64,000 nt of DNA from Aotearoamyces nothofagi. Its lineage: Eukaryota; Ascomycota; Leotiomycetes; Leotiales; Tympanidaceae. Under the pieces are notes generated by a model. The model was not told the origin of the DNA. It saw only the letters and a list, made by a program, of their open reading frames with translations, and did no database searches. The DNA is taken from contig JADDTR010000001.1 of NCBI GenBank assembly GCA_015345905.1, forward strand, positions 186,001 to 250,000. The letters run 5' to 3'. Shown one piece after another: positions 22,354-33,767 of this stretch. Position 1 is the first letter of the stretch, and every line of letters starts with the position of its first letter. The translations under genes and the position numbers were made by a program.

Positions 22354-24396
22354 TTATTCGACAGTGACCTTGGCTTTGCTCTTCCGCGACCTCTTTCTCT
22401 TTTTGCCCTCAATGATATCAACGCCATCGCCAGCTGTCAACTTTTCAGCTACAGCAGTCCCAATAATTATCTCAGGGCCATCCTCATTTCCAAATGTCTC
22501 CCGTCTCCATTCCCGTAGGCGTGCCTTTTTGCCTAAGTTCTTCTTATCTTTCCGCTTCTTCTCAACATCACGGAACGAAGCCATCTTCTTCAGTCCAGCA
22601 AATTGGTTGAGAGCAGTATCAGGAGCCATCAGGATATCTCTAGCTGTGAGACCAAACGACGTCGGCGATGTCTCACGATACCGGAAACGGGATGGCTGTT
22701 TCGACTTCGTGGGCAGGATGGCATGGTCAACATCCAAATGATTGTCCACAAGGTCCTCAATCTTCTTGCGCTCGAGTCTGGCAGCCTTTTTCTTGGCAAG
22801 CTTCTCTTGCTGGCGAGTTTTGCTCGATTTCGCCTTCTTCGACGTGCCTGATGCGTCTTCTTCTCCTCCTTCTTCTTCCTCCTCCTCTTCGGAATCTGAT
22901 AATGTGAAAGCTGGTTTCTTGCTTGATTCCTCTTCATCGTCAAATTCAGGTATTATATCCTTGATATCAATATCATCATCCCACTTCGGTTTCTTGGTTT
23001 TCCTCTTCTTAGACCTGTTTGCTTCTTCCACATCACTATCCTCCTCTGATGCACCTTCTGGCTCTGCATAATAATCGTCACCAAAGCGCTTGTTCATTTC
23101 TACCTCCCAGGTATCATCATCCCAGCCCTCATCTAAGAACTTCGTCCACTCTTCATCCGTAAGATTTTTCCCCTTTATTCCGGCGGCCTTCTTAATCTTT
23201 TGCAACTTTTCTTCCATCTGCTCGATCTTCAATTTTCTCAGTCGGCCCTTATCTTCCTCGCGCTGCCTCTTCTCGGCCTCCCGCTTCTCACGCTCGGCAT
23301 CTCTTTGCTTCTTCCTGCTCTTCGGCTCTTCCCTTCTCACAGATTTTGCGGCGACAATGTCACGAGCATATGATTTTAGCATCTCGTTGCTACCTTTGGG
23401 ATCCTCAAAGCGTAGGTTATATGCTGATTCGAATTTATCGGCACGTTCATCTTCTTCGTCATCATCAGATTCCAGCGGCTGGAATCGTGACCCATCTCCA
23501 GGGACCCAGGCTCGAGCAGCCAAAAAATTTGATAGGAAGGTCTCAGGGTCCTTCTCTGCAGCTGTAACATCAACTTTGACCTTCTGTCGCCTTGATGGGT
23601 GAATTCCTTGCTCGGAGATCTTTGGTTTCGTCTTTGGTACCAAGAAGTCTTCATCTTCGTCATCATTTCCGGCATCTGATTCTGCAGCTGCATGCATTTC
23701 CTTAACGACAGCATTTTTCAAATCATCTTGCTCTTGCGCAAACGTTCGAATAGGCGGGGCATCATCAATCTCTTCTGCACCAGCATTCCCTGCCAATAGG
23801 TTCTCTCGGTGGTAATCTCTTAGGTACATCGGCTTCGCCTCTTTTTTGGCCTCTGTTTTTTCCTCGCCATTCTCTTCAATGGGAGCATAGAAAGTAACCT
23901 TTTCGTCGTAGACTCTAGGGTCCTTGTTCCTGATCGCTTGTAAAGTCGCAGATATTTGGGCATCTAATGCTTCTGTGGCAAGGAAGCCCTCATCATCCTC
24001 ATCTTCATCCGAAGAAGTATCTTCATCATCATCGTACTTGTCACCATACTGGCCCTTGACTGGTTTCGACTCTTTCTGGTACTTCTCCTCTACTGTTGAA
24101 AGGTCAGTATTTCTCACTTCCACCAGCGAGTAAAATGGCTTACATTTTTGCAATTCCTCCCGTTTCTTGTTATGTTCGAATCTCTTAGCATACTCCTCAT
24201 TGATCTTGAATCCAGATGTTTCTAAAGTTGCACCACCTGCATCGGATTCATCGTCGCTGCCACTGCCAGAATCGCTGTCAACGAGTAAACCTGAGCTGGG
24301 CTGCTTTTGAGTCTGCTTCCCAACATTATGTTTTATTTTCTTAATACCATTCGTAGATGAGATTTGACTCAAGGAGTCTGCCTTTCGTTTGGACAT
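22354..24396 (-). CDS. KRI1: Kri1-family ribosome biogenesis factor
   Basis: Intronless, 680 aa, starting MSKRKADSLSQ; an in-frame non-ATG extension upstream is not used. Kri1 is a nucleolar protein that acts with Krr1 in making the 40S subunit (yeast knowledge). Seen here: an N-terminal basic signal (IKKIKHNVGK), many acidic Asp/Glu/Ser blocks, the conserved Kri1 core around residues 330-365 (ADKFESAYNLRFEDP), and a Lys/Arg-rich coiled stretch. The C-terminal Kri1_C-like segment carries WDDDIDIKDIIPEF and RFRYRETSPTSFGLT, and the basic tail is KGKKRKRSRKSKAK-like. Length and charge pattern fit the family. It is divergent to the Rab5 gene with 325 bp between the starts, so the two may share control. 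Confidence 0.93.
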   Translation of the reverse strand: MSKRKADSLSQISSTNGIKKIKHNVGKQTQKQPSSGLLVDSDSGSGSDDESDAGGATLETSGFKINEEYAKRFEHNKKREELQKCKPFYSLVEVRNTDLSTVEEKYQKESKPVKGQYGDKYDDDEDTSSDEDEDDEGFLATEALDAQISATLQAIRNKDPRVYDEKVTFYAPIEENGEEKTEAKKEAKPMYLRDYHRENLLAGNAGAEEIDDAPPIRTFAQEQDDLKNAVVKEMHAAAESDAGNDDEDEDFLVPKTKPKISEQGIHPSRRQKVKVDVTAAEKDPETFLSNFLAARAWVPGDGSRFQPLESDDDEEDERADKFESAYNLRFEDPKGSNEMLKSYARDIVAAKSVRREEPKSRKKQRDAEREKREAEKRQREEDKGRLRKLKIEQMEEKLQKIKKAAGIKGKNLTDEEWTKFLDEGWDDDTWEVEMNKRFGDDYYAEPEGASEEDSDVEEANRSKKRKTKKPKWDDDIDIKDIIPEFDDEEESSKKPAFTLSDSEEEEEEEGGEEDASGTSKKAKSSKTRQQEKLAKKKAARLERKKIEDLVDNHLDVDHAILPTKSKQPSRFRYRETSPTSFGLTARDILMAPDTALNQFAGLKKMASFRDVEKKRKDKKNLGKKARLREWRRETFGNEDGPEIIIGTAVAEKLTAGDGVDIIEGKKRKRSRKSKAKVTVE

Positions 24397-24721
24397 CGTG
24401 AAATTATGTTGACGCAAAAGTGCTTTGCGTTTTGTTTCACCGGAGCATGCAATTCTGCTAGAAATATTTATTGATCAAAAATGTCGGGTGTTTGAAAGTT
24501 TAACCGCGATGACGCTAGCCTTGCTTGGCTGGCTGCCTTCGTCATGCGCGGACTTCAAGGCCATCCCCAACTTCGACCTCAATCTTAAGATCCAAATCAA
24601 ACCTCATCGCAGATTTCCACACAAAACGAGAAGTGCTCCTACAGTACCGAGGCTTAAGCCTATATATCAAATTCTTTAATAGTTGGATCCAAGATATTAA
24701 ACCCGATACAAGCGACATACG
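24397..24721. promoter_or_regulatory. 325-bp divergent promoter, Kri1 / Rab5
   Basis: Short intergenic space between two outward-facing housekeeping genes. No TATA box stands out, and nothing coding is supported. Confidence 0.6.
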
Positions 24722-25550
24722 ATGACAGACACACCTGCGGCGCCCAAGCCGAGCAGCAGTGTAAAGCTGGTTTTACTCGGTGAAGCCGCTGTTGGAAAGG
24801 TATGCTAGTGTTCCTTCTTGCTGTTTGGTCATTCTATTGACAATTCACAGTCATCCCTAGTTCTTAGATTCGTGAACAATGACTTCCAAGAAAACAAGGA
24901 GCCAACCATTGGAGGTATGTGATGTACCCGCAGACCGAAATCATCATTTGAACTGATCTCTTCCCTTAGCTGCCTTTCTGACACAAAAATGTAACCTCCC
25001 CACACGGACTATCAAATTCGAGATATGGGATACTGCGGGACAGGAGCGCTTTGCATCCCTTGCCCCCATGTATTACCGGAATGCCCAGTCAGCACTGGTG
25101 GTCTACGATCTCACAAAGCCTACATCTCTAATCAAGGCAAAACACTGGGTTGCAGAGCTCCAAAGACAAGCGTCACCAGGGATCGTCATAGCCCTCGTCG
25201 GAAATAAGCTTGATCTAACAAATGAACCTGGAGAGTCAGTTAATCTAGGAGATGATGAAGATGGCGAGAATGATGATGCGGATGGAGATGCACGAAAGAT
25301 TTCGACTGCAGAGGCCAAATCATATGCCGAAGAAGAGGGCTTGCTGTTCTTCGAGACGAGTGCCAAGCTAGGCACGAATGTTACCGAAGTCTTCACAGCT
25401 ATCGCAAATGCTATTCCGGAAACATCGCTGAAGGGTGCAAGGGGGCCCGGTGCTTCATCGGGTCCTGGAGGCAGAACAGCCGATGAACAGTCCAGAGTAA
25501 GCCTGACAGGGCCCAGAGATCCGTCGGCAAAGGAAGGTTGTGCTTGCTGA
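24722..25550 (+). CDS. vps21: Rab5/Vps21-type endosomal small GTPase
   Basis: 240 aa in three exons (24722-24799, 24851-24914 and 24970-25550). The introns are 51 and 55 bp; the first falls directly after the P-loop lysine. G motifs: GEAAVGKS (20-27), PTIGAAF switch [10 protein letters not shown] with the catalytic Gln, NKLD and ETSAK. Rab5-type signature: [19 protein letters not shown]. The C-terminus ends Cys-Ala-Cys, a double geranylgeranyl site. Role by family: GTP-switch that recruits tethers for early endosome fusion and vacuolar sorting. Odd point: an acidic insertion of about 25 residues follows NKLD ([15 protein letters not shown]). I recall similar hypervariable inserts in other filamentous-fungal Rab5 proteins, absent from animal Rab5. 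Start supported by the P-loop spacing. Confidence 0.95.
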
Positions 25551-26507
25551 TGGAGACGTTATTTTCTTTTCTAAATTTCATCTTTCTATCTGGGTTGGGA
25601 ATCGGATTGCGAGCGATTCTATGCGTGATTCGGGTCTATATTTCCATTCGTACATAGCAATACTGTAGTATCTGTCTGTCCCGAACGAATTCAACTGCAA
25701 ACACCGGGTTGTGATAGTACACAGGCCATCAACAAGTCGGAACTTATGGTTCTATTAATAAATTAGTAGCAGCAGTCTAAGAAAGAAGAGCATTAGAGTT
25801 TGCAACTTGAATATTAAGAACAGTCGTTTGTTCTTGTTTTACAATAAATGCCTAGGCATCTTTGAGTGCTCAACATTCAATCTTTCAATATATGAAGCAG
25901 AGAAAACCCGGTAAAAGGGGGTAGCTTGGAGAACTTATTGCCGAACCCATTTTGAACCTTCTGTATGAGACATCCTGTTATTTGCCATTTAATATAACAA
26001 GTACTAGCGGATTGACACCGTTTCCTCAATAGACTGCAGGTTTTGCCAATCTGTAGATTAGGCATAGTTGCATGGCTAGTACCTTAACCTTGAATATATT
26101 GGCATCAATCCTTTTGTTGAAGCTCGAATATCCCTCTTCTCATTGTCACGATATCGACTACTGATAGGTGATTGACTCGCACCTCTTTATATCCTAACCA
26201 GGGCTATCTATGTTGGTGTACCAACACTACTCTACTGAATTGCCTTTGCTTCCTTCATGAATCATGATATATAATCAGGAGGTAGTTACATAAAAAATTA
26301 ATATAGCAATACCTTGTTAGTCCTCTCTATCATACCTCAATATAGGTTTCAGTTGTAATAGATTCCGTAGAATCCAGGATAGTTGAAGAAGGGTTGTTCA
26401 CCAGTGGCACGCACTATGTATAACATGTATTAAATAATTAAGATATATGGAGTTGCCTTGACGTCGTATATTCATTCAAGGCATCGTATGTGTACATTAA
26501 AACTACT
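25551..26507. other. AT-richer intergenic region
   Basis: About 960 bp between the convergent Rab5 and FIT2 genes, AT-richer than its surroundings. It should hold both 3' untranslated regions. No open frame, tRNA or repeat array is supported. Confidence 0.5.
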
Positions 26508-27581
26508 TTATATACCTGGCATTCCTATCACTGCACGCAATGATGGGATTAACCGTGGGAGGAAGTAGACAACAAAAATAGCGGCGAAGGCAACGAGTAG
26601 GCCCGTCAACTATTCGATACGAGTTAGTAAGTTTAAACGGTAAGAACATAACAACCAGCATACCTTTTCGAACCAAGTATGGAAATATGCCGCAGTCATC
26701 AATAACATCCATATGCTAAGCCCGCCAACACCAAGGACTGCCTTCACGCCGAGATCCCAGTCGCCTCTCTCAGAGATATCAACGTTACTAGCCTGACCCT
26801 CAGGTTCTGCACTTCTTACAGTACCATCAGCCATGAGAACTGTCCGCTCCTCTTTCGCGCGTGCTGTCTTCAGGAGCACATGTAGGACTTCCTGGAACAA
26901 AAACATGCTTCCGAGTACCAGTATGAAAACGTGCCCACTAATATCATGACCTCCCTTCCACTTCCCCCCAACGGTTTTACAGGCGACGCTCGTCACAAAT
27001 TGCTTCGCATCATCCATCTCAATCTTTCCCTCCTCAGCTTGTTTCACTAGCTCGCAAGCTCCGCCGCTGAGAGTAAATCCACGATCAATGATGGCGGGCC
27101 CAAAGAACCACTGGGTAACAAATATCCACCACACTGTGACCATTCCCCATCTGATAACGCCTCTTATTCGCCGTGGCGTGAGGACGAATGATCGAGGTGG
27201 CCCATTCAATGGGTGTGTAAAGAGGAACAGGAAGTAGCTCGTTGTGACCCAGAACCAACCACGCTTGACAAAGAGCTGGTTGAAAAGGTTACTCTTCTTT
27301 GCAAAGTATGAAGGTGCAGAGTTCGGGTCATGCGACTGACTTGTTACGTTGTATGGAGATGCGCGCGTTGAGGGGTCGATGAGAGAGAAGACTGAGCCAA
27401 GAAATAATGTCACTGGGTAGACGGCTAACAAGGCGCCCTCAAGGATTGTTGGTAGGTATGGCGCTTTTTGCGCAGCCATCTTTTTGGAGGTTGTGGTGCT
27501 ACTGCCGTTTGACTTGGATGATGTTGATGGCGTTGACAGATCCTGGGTTCCCGTCGACCGCCGAGGGGTTACAGCAGCCAT
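26508..27581 (-). CDS. FIT2: FIT2/Scs3-family ER lipid-droplet protein
   Basis: 339 aa in two exons (27581-26664 and 26609-26508). The 54-bp intron, GTATGC to AATAG, joins HTWFEK to a last membrane helix (LTGLLVAFAAIFVVYF). The start MAAVTPRRSTG is the first ATG of the frame. FIT proteins are ER membrane enzymes of the lipid phosphatase fold that cleave acyl-CoA and are needed for normal lipid droplet budding; yeast members are Scs3 and Yft2. Visible here: about six hydrophobic segments, the first catalytic His in HDISGH (residue 212) and the second in YFHTW (residue 301), and an N-terminal Ser/Thr-rich cytosolic tail. The loop before HDISGH carries two Cys that may be paired in the lumen. 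It is divergent to the EXPERA-type gene, 299 bp apart. Confidence 0.92.
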
Positions 27582-27880
27582 TGAAGTTTCTGTACATAGA
27601 AAATGCCTCCTAGGTAAGTATCTAGATACGCAATACGGAGCTCGGGTACAGACATCAAGATATGGTAGAGGACAGGTTGAACACAAAGCACAAAGAGGCA
27701 AAAAGAAAGGATTTGGTTGGGCGATGACGTTGTGCCCTGAGCTCGCGCCAAGCTGTTGTCTGGCCTGAGCGGGAAGTCTATTTGCGTAGTAACGCGACCC
27801 CGGCTAAAACACTCGACACTGCCAGTGCCTTCCAAGCATCCACGCGCTATTCACAGCAAGCATCATACACCAACATCATC
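27582..27880. promoter_or_regulatory. 299-bp divergent promoter, FIT2 / EXPERA-type gene
   Basis: Short shared upstream region of two ER-type membrane protein genes. A TGACG half-site lies near 27724, but I give it no weight without experiments. Confidence 0.6.
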
Positions 27881-28726
27881 ATGGTCGCAACGCGTGGGCA
27901 CCCCAAGGACTTCCCAGAGCCGGATTTGAGCCCCTCCAAAACACCTTCCAAGCGGACGCCAACGCGTGCGCGCAAGGGCAAATGGGCACATACACCCTCA
28001 ATCCTCAGCCTTATCTGGTTGTTTATTTCACTTCCGCTCGTCATATGGGACGCTGGCTACGTCCTCCTTAGACCATACAGCATGCCAGGAGGCTCACTCC
28101 ATTGGCCCCTATGGCAACCTTATGAGCTGTACGGCCAGGTCGATTATATATACGGATGGAAGGCGTACAATGAGCACAATGGCTTCACAGCGGCGCAGAC
28201 TATCTTGAATGTCATCGAGACCACTATGTACGCGTATTATCTGTACATTATCTACGCGTATGGGACGCACTCGGTAGCTCATGGAAGAGGCGCGCCAAAA
28301 CCAAAGACGGCAGGGTTTCTTGGTGAGCAGAGATATGTAGATGGGAAAATAGCCGGCGTGGCTGTTTTAGTAGCTTTCGCCGCTGCCGTTATGACAGTCA
28401 GTAAGACTGTACTATACTGTGAGTAGTTTCCATCGACTTGAGTTTCTGTATCCTAATATGCACAGGGCTGAACGAATATTTTTCTGGGTTCGAGAACATT
28501 GGCCACAATAGCCTCCAAAACTTGGTTTTTCTATGGCTCATTCCGAAGTAAGTTACACTCTCCCAAATATGAATACGCAGGGCTGATTTAAAACAGTGGC
28601 GCTTGGATATTAGTCCCATCGTATATTATCTATGTAAGTGGGAGCGAGATTCTCCAGGGCCTGGCCATTGCCGCTGGGGGGGCTACAGCTTCGTCTGACG
28701 ACACATCCTTGGATAAAGCAGAATAA
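27881..28726 (+). CDS. EXPERA-domain-like multispan membrane protein
   Basis: 249 aa in three exons (27881-28418, 28466-28547 and 28597-28726). Both introns are short (47 and 49 bp), GT-AG and frame-consistent. The N-terminal 45 residues are basic and Pro/Thr-rich. Then come about five membrane segments, with a long loop holding WDAGYVLLRPYSMPGG and ELYGQVDYIYGWKAYNEH, a pattern I know from fungal proteins matched to EXPERA (emopamil-binding, sterol delta8-isomerase, TMEM97 and TM6SF2 fold). The C-terminus is short and polar. Family members of known function isomerise sterol double bonds or bind sterols in the ER. For this fungal subgroup the activity is not known to me, and automatic names such as C6 transcription factor in some databases would be wrong. 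Confidence 0.78.
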
Positions 28727-28990
28727 AAAAATACGGGTATAGGTAATGGAATGTCTAGAGCATTTTTCTTTTATTGATATTTGGTTGCTGGGCCATCTGT
28801 AAAACTGTACTTTTAATATTCAACCCCGACTGTAAACTCATAATATAGTATATCATCTCAATTAGTCCGATGGTCGTAGGATAAATTAAATTCTCTTTTA
28901 GCAAACCACAAATTGGTATCATGTACAGTTCATAATTTCGTTGAAATCTTTACCAGATTTCGTCCTAGCCTTAACTAAATCCAGTAGGTC

Positions 28991-31639
28991 CTATGAGACT
29001 GTCCAAACAGGAGGATTAACCAACCATTGTCTACCCCTGACTTCCACGCCTAGGAAGCCTGCAAACCTGACTCTCTGACTACCATCCTTAGCTCTTTTCT
29101 GTTCTCCAGGCTCTCCAGCCCCAGCAGAGCTTATAGATAGCTTCTTGCCATTACCACTCCCTGAGCCCGTCAACGATGCTAAGATGTTTTTCTGCTTGTC
29201 TTGCTTCTTCAACTTCTGTCCATCACCATCTACTGATGAGTCTTTGGCATCGCCCTGGGTGCTAGTGGTCTCGGCTTCTGGGGACATGTCTTGGCCAGGA
29301 TTATCGAGGGCCGGGAGGGGTGGCTCAACTTTCATGAATGCTTGTATTGTGTCACCTGGTAAGGGCAAAGTTATTGAAATATCTCTACTTTCGAGCGGTA
29401 GATGAGATGCTATCCCCACTGCCAGCTCGATTATAGATGTCGCATTGCCTTCAATCCCTTGTGGGGAAGGCTCATGCAAATGATTTAGGAGGTGTGCCGT
29501 TAGATTTGTGACAGCCATCTGAATGAATTCTGCCTTAGCTTGCGCACTCTGGGGTGAGCTTAGTCTATATTGAAGACCTTCGACAGTGGTCAATTTCCAT
29601 TGTACGACTTTCGCTGTCAGAGCATCATGTTCCTCCTGGTTGGTAACAGGAGGTGCGAACAAGCGGATATTTCGTTCAATCTTTTTGAGGTCTGCACTCA
29701 GCTCACGATCAAGGCCTGGATGGAAACTTCTGTCGAAGATTTCGTCGACGATCCAGCGTGAGATGCAGGCTCGCCCTACTGCAGTCATTTCTTTTGTGCC
29801 AGTCCTTTGCGCATCTTGGTTAACATATGGTACTAGCCATCTTGGTATTGTTTTCCAGTCCTTCCGAATACTAAAAGCAATCTCTTTGATAGCACCATCT
29901 AAGCGATTGAAACGTGTTGCGTACTCGCTATCATCCAAAGAAGTGCGGGACTGTGATAACCGCTGGTTCGCAAGAGTGTTTTGCAGTTGTTCAACTTGAG
30001 CCTGTTTTTCAAAGTATAGACCTTTGACTTTTTTATACTTAATCACTATAGAGCTAGCATGTCAGCGATAGGAGATGTCTTGTTGCCATACAAACGTACC
30101 TAACTTATCCATCTCTCCCATCTCTCGGTTCTCTGGTGGGGGAGGTGTGTTTTTGCCCTGCTCTCCAGACCCAGCTTGACCATATTCTCGCTGCAACGCA
30201 GAGCCCCTGTAATTTGTACCTTGGGTGGTCCCTGGTATTGCTGGCAATGGATTGCCTAATCCCGACGATCCCTGATTCGATCCTGAAAATGCCTGCTGTG
30301 TGTAGCCAGGGGTTGGCCCGCCACGCCCATCACTCTGTAGTGTTTGCTTGGCATCAATAGATCTACGAGGTTGTGACGGTTGTCCCGGTAGAGGAGCCAT
30401 TGCGTTTTGTTGCGTAAGTAGAGGTGGCCCTTGTATTGACGTTGCACTGGAGGGATAATCTTTTTGGGAAGTGACGTAGCCTGCCAGGCCCGAGATACCT
30501 TGAGTAGCACTGTGCACGGATGAAGGTCTCTGATCTTCGTTCACCTCTGTTGGAGAATCATGTGATAGCTGAGATCCGCGTTCAGGATTCTGTGAAGTAT
30601 GATATTGAATGTTTGTAGGAGCTTGATTACCGCCCTGTAATACAGGATATTGAAAGGGCTGATGTGACTGTTGTGGGTATTCGCCGGACTGTAAGCTGTC
30701 AGGGGAGACAGCTGTATGAGCCTGTGTTACGTGCTGCTGTTGCAGAGGTGCTCGCTGCTGTTGCTGGGCAGATGGCTGTGGTTGCTGGAAATAGTATTGC
30801 TGGTGCAAAGAATCTCCCTCGACGGCACGCACACTTAGATCTTGATCGCCTCGGCCGGTATGACTAGCTGGGAGGAGACGAGGATCGTAAGCTGGCGATT
30901 GAGATTGATCGTGTTCCTGTTCCCGAATTAAATAAGGATCCAGCCGATTCAAGCTACGGTCGTCTTCGTCTCTCTCACGCGGCGACGGTAGTTGCGAATC
31001 TGAACTCTGATTAGATTGCCAATCGGAATGTTGCTGTAGTCTTTCAACAGAATTGTTCTGTCCTGACGTTCTAAGCTCGGGCGGGATATCTTTGTGTCTC
31101 TTCGAGATTCTACGACCAAGCCCTGCGATATTATTGTGCGAGCTGGGATGTTGTGCAGCTGGTTGCTCCTGGGCTTTGCTCGATTTCGAGAACCCAAAGA
31201 AACCTCTCTTGCTTTTCTTGACTTCGACTTCGGGTTGTAGTGTCTTGGCGCCCGGTCCTATACTATAAGACTTTCGAAGTTCTCCCGGATGCAGATCGTC
31301 TGCAGCGCCTGCTCGAGTGTTACCAGCCTGGGGCGGGGGAGGCTGAGCAGGATAGCCAGCCGTGTACCGGTGTGACTGTGACCGCGATGGTGTATCATTC
31401 GGATCTTGGTATGCGCGAGGATCACCTTCTTGGGAGATGTTTGTTGGAATGTACGGTTGCCCTTCGTTGCGTGTTTGAGAATAGGATTGAGGCTGGGGTG
31501 CCCTCGCGTCGTAGATTGCTTTGTCTTCGCCAGCCAAAAGTGACGAAGACGTGGAGTTGCTGGGAGACTTTCTTTGAGCCAGTGGGGTTTCCAACGCCTG
31601 CTGCGACCGATTGCTATGGCGAGAGAATCCCAATGGCAT
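28991..31639 (-). CDS. Unrecognised large protein, disordered N-terminus and folded C-terminus
   Basis: 864 aa in two exons (31639-30100 and 30045-28991). The intron is 54 bp (GTACGT to CTATAG), and the exons join in frame as MDKLVIKYKKVKGLYFEKQ. The first ATG is MPLGFSRHSNRS. Residues 1-510 are low complexity, rich in Gln, Ser, Pro and Asn, with a basic patch at about 145 (KKSKRGFFGFSKSSK). A predicted coiled coil spans the exon junction. It is followed by a helical, conserved-looking domain of about 230 residues (IKEIAFSIRKDWKTIPRWL, RACISRWIVDEIFDRSFHPGL), then a disordered tail ending in RFAGFLGVEVRGRQWL. I recall uncharacterised fungal proteins of this layout but no function. A further upstream exon is possible. 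Confidence 0.8.
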
Positions 31640-33767
31640 TGGATGCAGCAAGTTCGTGCCCGAAGGTCACGATTTTGAGCAATATCAGCTGCCTTTAAGG
31701 GGTGCGGGAGGGGCGTGTCAAGTCCCAACGCGAAGAGACTGGATGTGGAGCAGGGACAGCCCCTGGCGTTTGGTCCTTGATTCGACGCAAAGGATGAGTA
31801 TAGCTGCAACGGTTGTGTTTACCTTGGAAACAACTGATAAGAGTGTGAAATGCAAACAGGACGCGCTTTGATGCAATGTTGAGTGCGCAAGACTTGCTAG
31901 CTGAAGGCGTGCGTATGCATGAGAACTATCTAGCTGGGGCTGAGTAGGGGGATTGATGATCCGGGCGTCTCACCCGACCACACTGAACACCATTTAGCAT
32001 GGTATGTATCGCCAACCTCTCCTCTCCTCTTGCTGGGTGAATTGCGCGATGGGGCCTGCAATTGGGAGAGCGGCCTTCACAACACCCTCAATGAGCCATG
32101 ATGCTGGCGTTCTGCTGCAGTCATGATAGGCAGGTAGATTCTGCCCGCTTGCATATGTCTGAGAGTACAAAGATAGCAACACTGTCTCGCATTACAGGCT
32201 GGCCGGCTTGTTGGCAGAGTGCATCAGCAGAGTGCATCGGCAGAAAGCCCATCCTATACACGCCAAGACAAGAGCGTCTCTGAGGTCGCAGTTCAACCTT
32301 CAAGGGAGCAGCTGCCCAGATCCGTCGCCTGTGGGATGGCTGGCTTTTCGCGGTAAAACGTCGCGCAGCGCGTGTATTCTTGACGCAACGCTTCACAAGG
32401 CTGCAGCATATGGTTTAGAAGGCAAAAGCATCGTGAATCTCAAGCACGTCTAAACGTCCGGCAAGGCAATCAAGGGAGGTCCTATTTAGCAATTCAATTC
32501 GATCGAGTCGATCGATGACCGAGTCGCTGATCTGGAATCTGAAACACTGACACCGGCCAGCGATAAAGAATCCACAATGCAATCATCATTTTGGCATATA
32601 TTGCCGGTCGAGTCATGAAGCTGTACTCTTCCAAGTCCGCGCCAGTGAACTGGACAAAGAGATATGCACTCCTATTGCCTGCAGCAGCTAGTATGTTCAA
32701 AACGCCCATCTAAGCCGGTGGTAGAAGCTATTGATAGATACAGCTGCCAGCAGACGAGATCATACCTTTTCTGGCCGCAGAATCGATGCTTTGCTATCTA
32801 TGACCGAGAGACACGCACTCGATGTGGCTTCTGGCATGGGTCCATCGATTTACATACAAATTGTATTGGATAACTTCCTTACCTAGCTCTTACGCACCGG
32901 CAGCAAGCATAAAATAGCTTTCCAGGTTCAAAATTGGTGATGGTGCTTATCTGTGTGATAGAAGGCACACGCGAAGAGAGTACTGGGTGTTCGGCTGGAT
33001 ATACTGCTCCGACAGCTTCCAGCAAGCAGCCGTGCTCCGGCACCAATGCCCCGTGACGGAAATCCCGAGTGTCACAAGAAAGCAAAACAGCTCACTATTT
33101 GCGATGCTGCATGATCAGCATAGCCTCAGTATCTTTCATCTGTGCAACATTCCTACTGTCCTGAGCCTGCTGTTAAGTACGAATGGGGATAGACAAAGGT
33201 AATAGAACACTTGATACATTTAAATCCAAAGCCGTCACCGGTGATCAATTACTGCTTACCACTGACTGGTAGGATATTTCCCTTTTCTTATGTTTATTTA
33301 GTGGAATGAAATATGCAATTAAAGCGCTCTCGCTGTTGGCCGATTACTGACATCTCAACCTCTTGCTACCTGCCTCCATATTTGAGCGAAGAAATTATTA
33401 TTCCAACATATTCTAATTTCTGAAAAAGGAGGGTACCATAATTTACCTTCTCAGCCTATAAACTCCTTCCTGACTTCAAGTTCATGCTGGCTATGCATTA
33501 GCTTATTGCATCTGTTATTCGGGATCTTTTTTATACTTCCAATTGCTACACAGATCGGACACATGCATGGTCTCTTGCTCTTTAAGCTAATTGTGGAAAG
33601 GATGTCGTTCTTTGGCAGCATCAGTCTCTCTTGTTCAAGTAGAATCTAGGTACGGAAGTACTTTAAGAACTTGTCCGGCCTGATCTCCCTGTTTGCATCT
33701 TGCTCCTCTATTTTTTGAATCAGTCACTTAAGCACCTACATACTTACAGAGCTTCAATATAGCTTAC
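31640..33767. other. Intergenic region without supported genes
   Basis: Mixed sequence that becomes AT-rich from about 33180. Short frames are present but none has a domain, a signal peptide or a convincing exon pair. Confidence 0.5.
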
